A program made the translations under genes and the position numbers. A stretch of 25,370 nucleotides of DNA, taken from positions 1-25,370 of the IMG/VR virus record IMGVR_UViG_3300017742_000108. One strand, 5' to 3'. The stretch's first letter is position 1, and the number at the start of each line of letters is the position of its first letter. This document shows positions 1-8,340 of this stretch, piece by piece. The notes under the pieces are model-generated. The model worked only from the letters and a program-made list of their open reading frames with translations, had not been told where the DNA came from and ran no database searches. Source of the DNA: a virus.

Positions 1-140
1 GGATCTTCTGAAGAACCTTGTTTAGGAGGTAGTTTATCACCTTCTACACCATCTTCCGCTGGATGATTTGCAGTAGGTTTTTCTTTACTGGGTTTCTTTA
101 CTGCCAGTGCTTCTTCTTTAAACTGCCTAAACGTCTTCAT
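1..140 (-). CDS. Start of an unidentified gene next to the prohead core gene (3' end beyond window)
   Basis: The first 46 codons of a minus-strand gene, beginning MKTFRQFKEEALAVKKPSKE and running off the left edge of the window. A Shine-Dalgarno sequence GGAGA lies five bases before the ATG, and the start overlaps the end of the preceding gene by 14 bases, as usual in this operon. The visible part is short, hydrophilic and rich in Lys, Glu and Pro. In T4 the genes after 20 are 67, 68 and 21, and in marine relatives small core genes also precede the gene 21 protease, so a prohead core or scaffold-related protein is likely by position. I do not recognise the sequence itself, and it could equally be the disordered N-terminus of another head-assembly protein. 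Confidence 0.6.
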   Translation of the reverse strand, partial: MKTFRQFKEEALAVKKPSKEKPTANHPAEDGVEGDKLPPKQGSSED

Positions 141-420
141 TTGTTTCTCCGTTTTCTACTTCAGACTCTTCTGCAGGCTCTTCTACTTCTACTTCAGGCT
201 CTGCTTCTAGTCCCATTTTTTGCATTTCACTATTATTGAATACTCCATTTGCAATTTCAGCTTTTCGATCTGCTAGTACATTACCGACTCGCTGTCCCAT
301 TGCAATATTAAAATCATCTGCGGCACCTGTTGTGTCGCCAGATGCCATCTTGTCCATCATTGCACGAACAATATCTTGTGCGTCTGCTTGGTCATTCACT
401 TCAACTTCAATATCTGACAT
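127..420 (-). CDS. Probable prohead core protein (gp67/gp68-like)
   Basis: A 97-residue acidic protein immediately after the portal gene, with a two-base gap and a GGAG ribosome site inside the portal gene's last codons. Residues about 35-65 hold a helical segment, DFNIAMGQRVGNVLADRKAE, followed by a Phe-Asn pair; similar short motifs (AxxFxxAMxxKVxxxLxxRKxEIAxxxF) are typical of the small prohead core proteins next to gene 20 in T4-like phages. The last 25 residues are almost entirely Glu, Val and Asn, giving a strongly acidic tail as expected for an internal scaffold component. The assignment rests on position and this weak motif. It is not clear whether it corresponds to T4 gp67 or gp68. 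Confidence 0.65.
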   Translation of the reverse strand: MSDIEVEVNDQADAQDIVRAMMDKMASGDTTGAADDFNIAMGQRVGNVLADRKAEIANGVFNNSEMQKMGLEAEPEVEVEEPAEESEVENGETNEDV

Positions 421-422
421 AA

Positions 423-1997
423 TTATTCTCCATCTGTCTGTTCTTCTTCAGCACCACCTTGCGACATTGCAATTTGATGTTGTCGATCTCTTTCTGCTTC
501 TGCGGCGTCACCAACAAGGTGATCATCTTTATCAGCACCTGAAATTTCTGCATCAATTTCAGAAATCTCTTCATCAGTAAGACGTAAGATATTTTTCTGT
601 ACATATCTCTTACTGTATAGTTGTCCCATAAATGGTGCAACACCGTTAAGCACTTCAATTCTACTACGGAGAATCTCTTGCTCTTTGGATTCTGTATAGT
701 AGACATCACTTGCAAATTCATAATGCAAGTCTTCTTTAATTTCTATCCAATCTTGCTCAGTTATAATACCTTTGAGAACAAGTTGTGTCTTTAATAAATC
801 ATGGAAAATTCCTGAGAATCTTCTTCTTAACTTAGAAATGAACTTGGTAAATTTAAGTTCATCTCTTGTAATCTCTGCCGATCTACCAAAATTTAATCCA
901 GATTGCTGTTCTAATCTAGATAGTGGTACATTTAGTGCTTGATAAAGTTTGCGTTGAAAATACTCAACGTCTTCAATCTGTCCTAAGTTTGCACCACCAG
1001 GCAATGTTTGAATCTCTGTCCCTCTGCCACCTTCTTTTCTTGGTAGCCAGAAATCTTCAAGCATTGACATAAACTTTTTATCATCTCTGATCTCGCCTGT
1101 ACCAGCATCATATACTAGTTTATTACGATATCTTTCCATAATATCTTTTAGATACTGTTCTGCTTTACCAGTAGGTAAATTGCCAACATCAATATAAAAG
1201 ATTCGCCTTTCTGGTGCTCTAGTAATACGATAAATTACTACAGCATTTTCCATCATTCTAAGTTGGTTTGCTGGTCGTATTGCTTTGTGCATATACGATA
1301 TTGGGATTTGTTTATCCTGGTCCATCAAACCCGAAGTACAATATGTAATAGCATCTTTGGTAATTTTCACTGCCTTATCTTGGGCATTACCTGCTTTATA
1401 CTGTCCAGACTTAGTGGCTAGTCCTTTATCATCAAATATAAAATGCTCATCGATGTCCGTAATAACTGAAACACCATTTGCATCTTTTTCTTTCTTTACT
1501 TTCCTTACTTTCTTGATCTTTCTAGGATCAATGTATCTTACATCTTTGATACCTTCTTTTGATTTTGCAGTATCAATTACTTTATGAAAGTAAATTCTTC
1601 CGTCAACATACCAACGTCTAAAATAATCTTGCGCTTTGTCGTTGAAATTCATCAATGAAATGATGTTATCAAACTCAGCTTGGATGGCTTTCTTCACTGT
1701 AGCAGACTGTTTAAGCGAATCAACATTTAATGTTAACGGCTTTTCATCGTCCATATTAGAAATAGTATCATTAATAATATCTTCAATAGCAGAATCAACA
1801 TCTGCCATCATTGATATATCGCGGTACCTTTTAATAAGTTCCGCTTCATTGTTTGCTACACCTTCTACATCAAAGTATGTACCAAAATAACCACCTGCCT
1901 GAATACTTTCCAGGGCTCCATCAGAATCTGGCGCTACGAAAGATTTCTCTGTCTTAGGCGCCTTTTTCCTGTTAATCTCAAATCCAAATAATTCCAT
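423..1997 (-). CDS. 20: Portal vertex protein of the head (gp20)
   Basis: A 524-residue protein, the same length as T4 gp20. It forms the dodecameric ring at the one head vertex through which DNA enters and to which the neck is joined, and it nucleates prohead assembly. Recognisable parts are the N-terminal region with VANNEAELIKRYRDISMMAD and DVDSAIEDIINDTIS, and the central wing/stem region with PERRIFYIDVGNLPTGKAEQ and GRGTEIQTLPGGANLGQIED, which are hallmark stretches of the marine T4-like portal (the gene used as a diversity marker). The C-terminus is acidic and Gln-rich. It lies 22 bases after gene 19 and two bases before the core gene, in the T4 order. The ribosome site is weak (AGGA about ten bases upstream). 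Confidence 0.97.
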   Translation of the reverse strand: MELFGFEINRKKAPKTEKSFVAPDSDGALESIQAGGYFGTYFDVEGVANNEAELIKRYRDISMMADVDSAIEDIINDTISNMDDEKPLTLNVDSLKQSATVKKAIQAEFDNIISLMNFNDKAQDYFRRWYVDGRIYFHKVIDTAKSKEGIKDVRYIDPRKIKKVRKVKKEKDANGVSVITDIDEHFIFDDKGLATKSGQYKAGNAQDKAVKITKDAITYCTSGLMDQDKQIPISYMHKAIRPANQLRMMENAVVIYRITRAPERRIFYIDVGNLPTGKAEQYLKDIMERYRNKLVYDAGTGEIRDDKKFMSMLEDFWLPRKEGGRGTEIQTLPGGANLGQIEDVEYFQRKLYQALNVPLSRLEQQSGLNFGRSAEITRDELKFTKFISKLRRRFSGIFHDLLKTQLVLKGIITEQDWIEIKEDLHYEFASDVYYTESKEQEILRSRIEVLNGVAPFMGQLYSKRYVQKNILRLTDEEISEIDAEISGADKDDHLVGDAAEAERDRQHQIAMSQGGAEEEQTDGE

Positions 1998-2019
1998 GTT
2001 ATAATAATCCTATGTCCAA

Positions 2020-2535
2020 TTAGCTTACATCGTAATGCATATATTGGAACGTCACTGTAAATTCTTCAAAAATATCATTCTGTGCATATTGTAATGCAAT
2101 TTCTGACATCTGAATTGGAAAAGCATTTCGTAGTGTATAAGTACCACCAGATAATACTTCGTCATTTCTGTCAAGATGCTCAACAACCAAGTCAGACTGA
2201 TAGTCTCTTGGAGTAAGTACACCTTCGTTTGTTTCACGATCATTAAGACCGTTCATCCATGTTTCGAATGGTTTACGTAAAGAGAAGTTTGAATCATTAA
2301 CAACTGTAATTGTCCATGGATCAAAGATTCTTTCACCAGCCATTTTAATTTCACGACCTCTATACTGAATGATCGCGGGGTTTACGTTTGATGCGGGCAG
2401 TGCGGCGCCTGTTACCAGTAAGCTATACGATGGATCAACTCCTGGTACGTAGCTTGGAAAAGCAAGAGAAACCCGAAACTGGTTTGGTCTAGCTCCACCA
2501 GCGCCTAGCCTCGCTTTAAATTCTTCAATATTCAT
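2020..2535 (-). CDS. 19: Tail tube protein (gp19)
   Basis: A 171-residue protein; T4 gp19 is 163 residues. It stacks as hexamers to form the inner tube of the contractile tail through which DNA passes. Visible family features are the N-terminal basic/aromatic segment (ARPNQFRVSLAFPSYV), the GRE-containing strand IIQYRGREIKMAGERIFDPW followed by TITVVNDSNFSLRKPFETW, and a C-terminal strand ending in FTVTFQYMHYDVS. The gene has a good ribosome site (AGGAG, nine bases upstream) and its own late-promoter octamer 28 bases upstream, consistent with the high dose of tube protein needed. It sits between sheath and portal genes, exactly as in T4. Confidence 0.95.
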   Translation of the reverse strand: MNIEEFKARLGAGGARPNQFRVSLAFPSYVPGVDPSYSLLVTGAALPASNVNPAIIQYRGREIKMAGERIFDPWTITVVNDSNFSLRKPFETWMNGLNDRETNEGVLTPRDYQSDLVVEHLDRNDEVLSGGTYTLRNAFPIQMSEIALQYAQNDIFEEFTVTFQYMHYDVS

Positions 2536-2562
2536 TTAATTTATCTCCTAGTTGAATATGAT

Positions 2563-2570
2563 TATTTATA
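2563..2570 (-). promoter_or_regulatory. T4-type late promoter before gene 19
   Basis: The minus strand reads TATAAATA, the exact T4 late-promoter octamer recognised by the gp55/gp33-type late sigma system. It lies in the 40-base gap between the sheath gene stop and the tail tube gene start, leaving a leader of about 20 bases that holds the AGGAG ribosome site. The match and position are seen directly; function is inferred from T4. Confidence 0.75.
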
Positions 2571-2575
2571 ATGGG

Positions 2576-4486
2576 TTAGGCACCAAGTTCTTCAAAAGAG
2601 ATACCTGTACGAGTAGCGACAAAGGTCAACGTAATAAAGTTGATAGACTTTGCAGGCTTGACAAAGATATCTGCTCTGAATTCATTTGAATCTATTGTCT
2701 CAGCAGTATTGTTTGTTTCGTCACAAACTACTCTGAAGTCATAGATACCTCTTCTGCCTTGTACATCACGCAAGAACGGTTCTACTAGTGACCTAAATTG
2801 CGCTCTTGTGAAAGCGTCATTAAAGTCAAAGAGTTGGAACTTAGCGGCTGTTGCTACTGCCTTTTCTAGGACAATAAACAATCTACGTACATTAATTCTA
2901 TTAAATGCAGAAGGCTTGTCTAACAAAGTTTTATCTCCGAAGAGAACGATGCCGTTACCAGGGAATCCAACAACTGGGTTGATACCTTGACGATACAATT
3001 CATCTCTTTCAGTCTTTTTAGGAGAGAATGCGAGTTTAACAGCATTCTTGATTACACCGCGATTATAACCAGCGGGTGAGAACCAAGGATCGTTTTGATT
3101 ATCTGCGACAACACAAGCACCAGCTACGTCACCATTTAGAGGTACATAGACATACTGATCGTTGTACTTGTCGTACATATATTTCCAACCACTATCCATC
3201 ACTGCGAATGAACTTCTAGTTAAAGAACCTCTGTCAGTGACAATTGCAGTTACTTCTGATCCAGAATTGTTTACAACTGAATCTCTTTCAGGTGAAACAA
3301 ATACCATACAGTCTTTTCTAACTTCTGCAACATTATCGATTATATAATCTGCTACTGTGAGTGCGTGTGCGGATGTCATGATTAATGAAACATCAAGCAA
3401 CTCATCGTTATCAAACATTAGATAACCAGATTGTAAGTCAGCACTAGCAGGGCCAGCATCTACTGCACCAGCAAGTGAAGTCTCGTCAGCGGTAGTTAAT
3501 GTATCAAATCCAACATTACCAGCACCAGTTGTACCCCAATCTGAAGCACCAGTTGGATTATCCATTACCCAAACATACTTTGATCTTTGGTTAACAACAT
3601 TTTTCCAATAGTTAGACTGGTTAACATCATCTTTAGCGTCAGATGCTTTAGATACTCCTGGGAATTTTTCAAGAATAGTTCCTGCAATACCAGTAATAGC
3701 ACCATCTTCATCGACTACGATGATGTGAAGTTCGTCAACTGAAGTTCCTGCATTAGCACCCCATGAGGTAGTAATTGGTGTACTATCAAACTGACCAGCA
3801 TAAGTCCAAGCAGTAGATAGGGTTGCTGTTGCTGTTGCACCAGTACCTCCACCACCAGAAATCGTAACAGTTGGTGCTGAAGTATATCCTACTCCACCAA
3901 AAACAACTACAATTGCATTGACTGCATCACCAGAAATTGTTGCGGTTGCTGTTGCAATCGTACTACCGGTGTCTGGGTTTGCAATAGTAACAGTTGGTGC
4001 TGAAGTAAATCCTGATCCACCTGCTGTAACTGCAATGCTTGCAACTGAAGTGGCTGTAAAAGATGTTAAATCTGCCATTGAGACTTTAAGTGAGTTGCCT
4101 AATGTACCAGGATATTTGGCTGCCCAAACTCCTACACTAGCTTCATTATTTCCATATGATGCTTCATACGTATCTCTATTTTTAATTAAGATACCAGCAC
4201 CATCAGCAGTGGCATTTCTTGCGGCACTTCCGACTTCTCTTACTGTTAAACAATTAGATCCATATGCCAAAAATGAAGAAGCAGTCATGAAATCTAAGAA
4301 ATTACTTGTTGTTGGTTTCCCAAACAAACTTACTAAATTATTTTCAGAGTCTACGTTTTGTATCTGATGGGCAGGACCCCAACTAAAGTCTCCTACAATC
4401 GCACCAATTGTGGTTGCAACTGCGGGAACAACATTAGTCAAGTCTTGTTCTCTGACCTGAACTCCTGGTGATAGCTGAAAAGCCAT
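2576..4486 (-). CDS. 18: Tail sheath protein (gp18) with an embedded Gly-rich repeat module
   Basis: A 636-residue contractile tail sheath subunit (T4 gp18 is 659 residues). The N-terminus MAFQLSPGVQVREQDLTNVV and the C-terminal half, with NRGVIKNAVKLAFSPKKTER, DELYRQGINPVVGFPGNGIV and VATAAKFQLFDFNDAFTRAQ, are typical of the family; these regions form the interlocking inner domains. Residues about 147-225 instead hold two copies of a GxG(F/Y)TSAPTVT motif with flanking TATATISGDAV, an exposed-domain insertion not part of the core sheath fold. The same module occurs in the gp15 homologue and the large virion protein of this window. It has a strong ribosome site (GAGGAG, six bases upstream) and a late promoter 51 bases upstream, overlapping the terminase stop codon. 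Confidence 0.95.
   Translation of the reverse strand: MAFQLSPGVQVREQDLTNVVPAVATTIGAIVGDFSWGPAHQIQNVDSENNLVSLFGKPTTSNFLDFMTASSFLAYGSNCLTVREVGSAARNATADGAGILIKNRDTYEASYGNNEASVGVWAAKYPGTLGNSLKVSMADLTSFTATSVASIAVTAGGSGFTSAPTVTIANPDTGSTIATATATISGDAVNAIVVVFGGVGYTSAPTVTISGGGGTGATATATLSTAWTYAGQFDSTPITTSWGANAGTSVDELHIIVVDEDGAITGIAGTILEKFPGVSKASDAKDDVNQSNYWKNVVNQRSKYVWVMDNPTGASDWGTTGAGNVGFDTLTTADETSLAGAVDAGPASADLQSGYLMFDNDELLDVSLIMTSAHALTVADYIIDNVAEVRKDCMVFVSPERDSVVNNSGSEVTAIVTDRGSLTRSSFAVMDSGWKYMYDKYNDQYVYVPLNGDVAGACVVADNQNDPWFSPAGYNRGVIKNAVKLAFSPKKTERDELYRQGINPVVGFPGNGIVLFGDKTLLDKPSAFNRINVRRLFIVLEKAVATAAKFQLFDFNDAFTRAQFRSLVEPFLRDVQGRRGIYDFRVVCDETNNTAETIDSNEFRADIFVKPAKSINFITLTFVATRTGISFEELGA
3812..4047 (-). 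repeat. Two-copy GxG(F/Y)TSAPTVT module inside the tail sheath gene
   Basis: Two related units encode GGSGFTSAPTVTIA and GGVGYTSAPTVTIS, each followed by a Thr/Ala-rich strand (ATATAT). At DNA level the stretches at 3864-3890 and 3987-4013 match at 26 of 27 bases, so the duplication is recent or kept similar by recombination. The segment at 3915-3956 matches 6842-6883 in gene 15 at 38 of 42 bases. Related protein units occur in the large virion gene near 22540-22650. The extent given is approximate. Confidence 0.8.
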
Positions 4487-4536
4487 GTTATTCTCCTCGA
4501 TGTTAAATTACGGTTATCGTATAATGTTCCTTGAAT

Positions 4537-4544
4537 TATTTATA
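4537..4544 (-). promoter_or_regulatory. T4-type late promoter before gene 18
   Basis: Exact TATAAATA on the minus strand, overlapping the TAA stop codon of the large terminase gene and about 50 bases before the sheath start. A separate late promoter here would let the sheath be made in far larger amounts than the terminase upstream, as in T4. The sequence is seen directly; activity is inferred. Confidence 0.75.
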
Positions 4545-6174
4545 ATAATCCATATTTCTCTTTCTCGTCTGCCCACATCCATACATCACCACTTGCTATA
4601 AATACTTCTTCTTTCTGACCATCATCGATAATACCGAATGGAGTTAAATCTTTTTCTATTGTTCTCATTTCAGAGTTGTAAAGATTGTCTCTCATATCAA
4701 CGTTAGTTAAGTCTTTAAAAAATGTATTCGTACTGAGCCATGCAAATAACACCAAGGTCATGGCTAAATCATCGTTATACCCTTCATCGGCTACAAAGGT
4801 ACCACTTTTTTCTACAAAAGTAGACATCTCACTAATACAGTCAGCATCAAAAAGTAATAACTTTTGCTCTTCAATGAGTGCTTTTAGTGCAAAACATCCT
4901 TGTCGTTTTACTGCTTTTGATGTTCTTACGCCTAAAGTACTTTTCTTGCCGAATCCAGGAGAAACATATTGTTTGTTATTCTCGGAAACTGTACTAAATA
5001 TATTTTCATATTCTAATTCTTGGTGAAGTATATCTGATACTTGCTGTCCAATATCATTTGTTTCTATCAAAACATATGCATTGTTGTAATCAGACGCAAC
5101 TTTACCAATAATATTTGGATAAAGTAGGGGTGAAATTTTATTATTTCTATACTTACCCACTACCTTAAAAGGCATTTCTGTTATATCTAATAATGTAAAT
5201 GCGGAATAGTCTCCACCAATACCTCTAGAGGTGTCCACTACTACAACATAGTATTTATTTTCTTTTGGTTCTTCATATATATCTAACCCATCTTTTGTGT
5301 AGATTGGATCATATGAAGACATCATTCCTAATGCTTTACCACTTATTAATGTGTTAGATGAACCAAGAAAATCACATAAAACTTCTTGATTAAACTTCAA
5401 TTCTCCCAGTAGTTTAAATTGTTCTTCTGCCCATTGCTCATCTCTTCCTGGTATCTCTGCATATGGTATAAACATACTCTCAAATCCATTTAATCCTTTC
5501 TTAGATTCATTCCAGAATTTCCAGAAGTGATTGTATCCAAGTGGGGTAGAAGTGAGTAGAATCTTTGTAGTTTCACCAGCAGAAATAGTAGGATAGACTG
5601 AAGTAAAAAATTCATCTGCTACATTGTTTGGTATAATGGCAGCCTCATCAATGTACAACCAGTTTACAGATTTACCACGAATACCAGAAGCTGTTGTGGC
5701 GGCAGTAAATACTACTGAACCATTCTCTAAATCTACGTTACCTTTATTCCAAGTCTTAACACCCTGTTGCATCCATATAGGTAGATGTTCATACATAATT
5801 TGATAACGAGATAGAACTTCTCGGGCAGCCGCGGTCTTGTTTGCCATGATAGCAATTGTTTTACTATCATTAAATATACTATAATGTAATATACAGGCTG
5901 CGGCTGTAATTGTTTTACCTTGCTGTCTGCCTTCCATGAGAATAGCTTTGCGCTCTTTCATGATAAACTCTACTTTTCTTTTTTGACAATCGTAAAGTTT
6001 AAATGGCTGTAAGCCTTGGTCCAAAGTTACTATCTGACAGTAAGTTTCGATGAAATAAATCACATCATCTTTACATTTCAAATACTCTTCAATTTGTTCT
6101 TGAGTAAAATCATGTTGATACCCTACCGGCTTTAGATTTGGATTGCCGTGATATGAGGTTTCAATCTGCGTCAT
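4540..6174 (-). CDS. 17: Large terminase subunit, DNA-packaging ATPase/nuclease (gp17)
   Basis: A 544-residue packaging motor protein that docks on the portal, cuts concatemeric DNA and drives it into the prohead. The ATPase domain carries a Walker A loop GRQQGKT (residues 82-88) and a Walker B strand with Asp-Glu (NWLYIDEAA, D176/E177), followed by the coupling motif LLTSTP near 207. The nuclease domain shows the three acidic positions expected from T4 gp17: Asp314 in VVVVDTSRGIGGDYSAF, Glu371 in VLIETND, and Asp468/469 in YNDDLAMTLVLFAW. All key residues are present. The start overlaps the end of the small terminase gene by 14 bases, indicating coupled translation. T4 gp17 is 610 residues, so this is a somewhat compact version. 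Confidence 0.97.
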   Translation of the reverse strand: MTQIETSYHGNPNLKPVGYQHDFTQEQIEEYLKCKDDVIYFIETYCQIVTLDQGLQPFKLYDCQKRKVEFIMKERKAILMEGRQQGKTITAAACILHYSIFNDSKTIAIMANKTAAAREVLSRYQIMYEHLPIWMQQGVKTWNKGNVDLENGSVVFTAATTASGIRGKSVNWLYIDEAAIIPNNVADEFFTSVYPTISAGETTKILLTSTPLGYNHFWKFWNESKKGLNGFESMFIPYAEIPGRDEQWAEEQFKLLGELKFNQEVLCDFLGSSNTLISGKALGMMSSYDPIYTKDGLDIYEEPKENKYYVVVVDTSRGIGGDYSAFTLLDITEMPFKVVGKYRNNKISPLLYPNIIGKVASDYNNAYVLIETNDIGQQVSDILHQELEYENIFSTVSENNKQYVSPGFGKKSTLGVRTSKAVKRQGCFALKALIEEQKLLLFDADCISEMSTFVEKSGTFVADEGYNDDLAMTLVLFAWLSTNTFFKDLTNVDMRDNLYNSEMRTIEKDLTPFGIIDDGQKEEVFIASGDVWMWADEKEKYGLL

Positions 6175-6592
6175 TCTCTACCGCTTTCTCTTGCTGTTTA
6201 TTAATCATTTTAAGAAGATCAGAAGTACTGCCAACAAAAAGATTATTATTAGTAACATTACTAGCATCAATGTTACCATTTACTTTGTCAATTTTTTGTT
6301 TCTTTTCTTGTACTTCCATGATATCTTTAGCACCCTCAGCCATTGATTTGATAAGTTGACCCGCAACTTCAAATGCCCTAGGATTGTCACTGTTCTGTGC
6401 TATACCTAAAATACCTTGTATAGCTTCTTCATTATAAGACATCGATCTTTTAAGTGCCTGTCTGGCTTCTTCAAAGTCACCCTCAACACTATCTTCTGAG
6501 TCTGTAATAATAGCAGGAGTTTTTGGTTCATCTGTTTTAGTCTGGGTAACTTGAAAAGTTTTATCCAGAGCATCGAATACTTTGTTTACCAT
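6161..6592 (-). CDS. 16: Small terminase subunit (gp16-like)
   Basis: A 143-residue acidic protein just upstream of and overlapping the large terminase gene. The small terminase forms a ring that recognises DNA and regulates the gp17 motor. The middle (residues about 45-100) is predicted helical, with EEARQALKRSMSYNEEAIQG and DNPRAFEVAGQLIKSMAEG resembling the central coiled-coil oligomerisation part of the family, including the RAFEVAGQL stretch often seen in marine T4-like gp16. The ends are charged and low in complexity. Its ATG shares one base with the stop codon of gene 15 (TAATG), so it is probably translated by re-initiation. T4 gp16 is 164 residues. Assignment rests on both motif and synteny. 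Confidence 0.9.
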   Translation of the reverse strand: MVNKVFDALDKTFQVTQTKTDEPKTPAIITDSEDSVEGDFEEARQALKRSMSYNEEAIQGILGIAQNSDNPRAFEVAGQLIKSMAEGAKDIMEVQEKKQKIDKVNGNIDASNVTNNNLFVGSTSDLLKMINKQQEKAVENDAD

Positions 6593-7596
6593 TATTTAAA
6601 TTCCTGTTCAAACTCTTCCACAAATCTATATGCATCTGCTGGTCCAGGGAATTCTTGATATCCTTCTGGTGCTTCAATATCTACTGTGGGAGCAGTACTA
6701 TAACCAGAACCACCATTAGTTACTGTTATAGATTCAATTTTACCATCTGTTCCTAATACGGCTTCAGCCCTGGCATTGCCAGTTGAGAATGTAACATTTG
6801 GTGCGTAAGTATATTTATCACCACTATATACCAAATTAACAGCATTCACTGCATCACCTGAAATCGTTGCGGTTGCTGTTGCTTTAACATTTTCTACAGA
6901 ATAAGTTTGTTTTACATATTCACCCAATAGTTCAGGATTTTGCCAAGTAGACGCAATAACTTTGCGAATCATTCCTTGTGTACCTACAAAGCCATAGTAA
7001 TTTAATTTCATGGTAAAATTAAAAGACCATATAATACTTTGTCTATCACCTGAATACGAACCTTCGTATTGATCTTCGTATGTAATGCTGTCCAATATAA
7101 TTTTAATATCTCTTTTAATACCCATTTCAGGTAAATCATTTACAGTTACATTAAAGTCTGGATTAAAATGTGGCATTATCTGTTCTGCAATTTGTAAAGC
7201 ATCTTCTTGATTCTTTGCAAAAGAATACAGAGTTATATTTAAATCGTATGGGGTCGATACAAAACTAGTTCTAGCAGTAAGAGTGCTGTCTGTATGCAAT
7301 GCAACATTCTTATTGATTGGAGAAATCTTTCTATTAGGATCGTATGCGATACCAGTAATCTCAAATCCCATTCTAGGTAATGTTATTGCAACTTCACCCC
7401 TAGATTCAACATCTGGAATAGCCGCTATTCTAGACAGAAATTTTTGTTTTGGTGAGTACGCAAGAGGTACTCTTAATGACTGTGCTATTTCACCAGCAGA
7501 GTTTTTTCTTTCAACCTGTATGTTACTAAAGATTGTACCAAATGCAATAATAGCTTTCTTTGTAGTCGAGTGATAAAATTGTTTATCTTTAAACAT
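6592..7596 (-). CDS. 15: Proximal tail sheath stabiliser / tail completion protein (gp15) with C-terminal Gly-rich insert
   Basis: A 334-residue member of the gp15/gp3 tail terminator family; T4 gp15 (272 residues) caps the top of the tail and joins it to the neck. The N-terminal KQFYHSTTKKAIIAFGTIFS, then RVPLAYSPKQKFLSRI, RMGFEITGIAYDPNRK and PYDLNITLYSFAKNQEDALQ are family signatures. Residues about 235-312 form an extra region with ATATATISGDAVNAVNLVYS and ITVTNGGSGYSTAPTV, the same module as in the sheath gene; this accounts for most of the length excess. The ending then returns to a family-like amphipathic helix (DAYRFVEEFEQEFK). It lies between genes 14 and 16, with one-base TAATG overlaps at both ends, which favours gp15 over the paralogous gp3. 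Confidence 0.92.
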   Translation of the reverse strand: MFKDKQFYHSTTKKAIIAFGTIFSNIQVERKNSAGEIAQSLRVPLAYSPKQKFLSRIAAIPDVESRGEVAITLPRMGFEITGIAYDPNRKISPINKNVALHTDSTLTARTSFVSTPYDLNITLYSFAKNQEDALQIAEQIMPHFNPDFNVTVNDLPEMGIKRDIKIILDSITYEDQYEGSYSGDRQSIIWSFNFTMKLNYYGFVGTQGMIRKVIASTWQNPELLGEYVKQTYSVENVKATATATISGDAVNAVNLVYSGDKYTYAPNVTFSTGNARAEAVLGTDGKIESITVTNGGSGYSTAPTVDIEAPEGYQEFPGPADAYRFVEEFEQEFK

Positions 7597-8333
7597 TAGC
7601 CTACCTCACCAAATGGATTTACTTCAGTGAAGTCTAGTATATCACTGAAGTTCATAAAGTCTGCATTATCTGTATTTGCATTGGTCTTATTAGTTGCGTA
7701 GTCTTCTTTAATAAGTGCGTCACGGGTTTCCGTTAGTAGATTATCACCAGTCTCAGTCTTCAACTGATACAAGAATGTATCTAGTGAATTATTATCTTCA
7801 ATAATATCTATATCAGTATTGCCCGTATCAAGTGCTTCTGAACTGTATTCGAACAACTCACACTGCAATCTAAATACGTATATCTTTCCTAGTTGGTAAA
7901 ATGGATTTTGAAACTCTACAAATTTAATTTCAAATAGTGATCCTGTCTTAGCAAAATACAGCAAGTCTCCTTCTGCAGGTCTTGCTTCTAACTGAAAAGT
8001 ACCACCAGAAGTGTCTACTAAATCTTCCCATCGTTTCTTGGCTAAAACAAATGTTGCAGAATCTCTTATCTCAATACCAAACTTAGAAAATATATCTCCT
8101 TCACCTTCAAATCCTTCAACGTTTTCAAGATACATTTCTAGAGGATATGATTGTGTGAACTTAGATAGAGCATCTTCATCAAAGATTGTATCTCTATTTA
8201 CCAAAGTTCTAGGCAAATAGAAAACATCATGCCCATAAATCTTCAGGCTTTCTATTACAAGGCTTTCTACCAGCCGTTGTTCTGAAGTTGTTCCTGAAGT
8301 ATCGCCATTTTGGAAATAAAAGTTAGTAGCCAT
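7596..8333 (-). CDS. 14: Neck protein (gp14)
   Basis: A 245-residue protein (T4 gp14 is 256). gp13 and gp14 form the neck that seals the filled head and receives the tail. The N-terminus FYFQNGDTSGTTSEQRLVES and the following LKIYGHDVFYLPRTLVNRDT are recognisable in marine T4-like neck proteins, as is the acidic FEGEGDIFSKFGIEIRDSAT with a following strand VLAKKRWEDLV. The C-terminal part is a Asp/Asn-rich flexible stretch ending in FTEVNPFGE. The gene sits seven bases after gene 13 and overlaps gene 15 by one base, so the three are surely co-transcribed. The ribosome site is poor, suggesting coupling to gene 13 translation. Confidence 0.92.
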   Translation of the reverse strand: MATNFYFQNGDTSGTTSEQRLVESLVIESLKIYGHDVFYLPRTLVNRDTIFDEDALSKFTQSYPLEMYLENVEGFEGEGDIFSKFGIEIRDSATFVLAKKRWEDLVDTSGGTFQLEARPAEGDLLYFAKTGSLFEIKFVEFQNPFYQLGKIYVFRLQCELFEYSSEALDTGNTDIDIIEDNNSLDTFLYQLKTETGDNLLTETRDALIKEDYATNKTNANTDNADFMNFSDILDFTEVNPFGEVG

Positions 8334-8340
8334 GCTCTAT

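Noticed and set aside
127-420. Portal-adjacent gene as the gene 21 protease
   Set aside because: It is only 97 residues with no protease motif; gene 21 would be about twice that size and is expected further left, outside the window.
3918-4367. Plus-strand open frame of 149 codons opposite the tail sheath gene
   Set aside because: It is the antisense of a repeat-rich, well-identified sheath region; low-complexity DNA gives open frames on both strands. No ribosome site or known motif.
4503-4525. Short inverted repeat TACG/CGTA in the leader of gene 18
   Set aside because: Four pairs only; not distinguishable from chance.
4597-4604. TATAAATA on the plus strand within the terminase gene
   Set aside because: Inside coding sequence and antisense to everything near it. 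A few such matches are expected by chance in AT-rich DNA.
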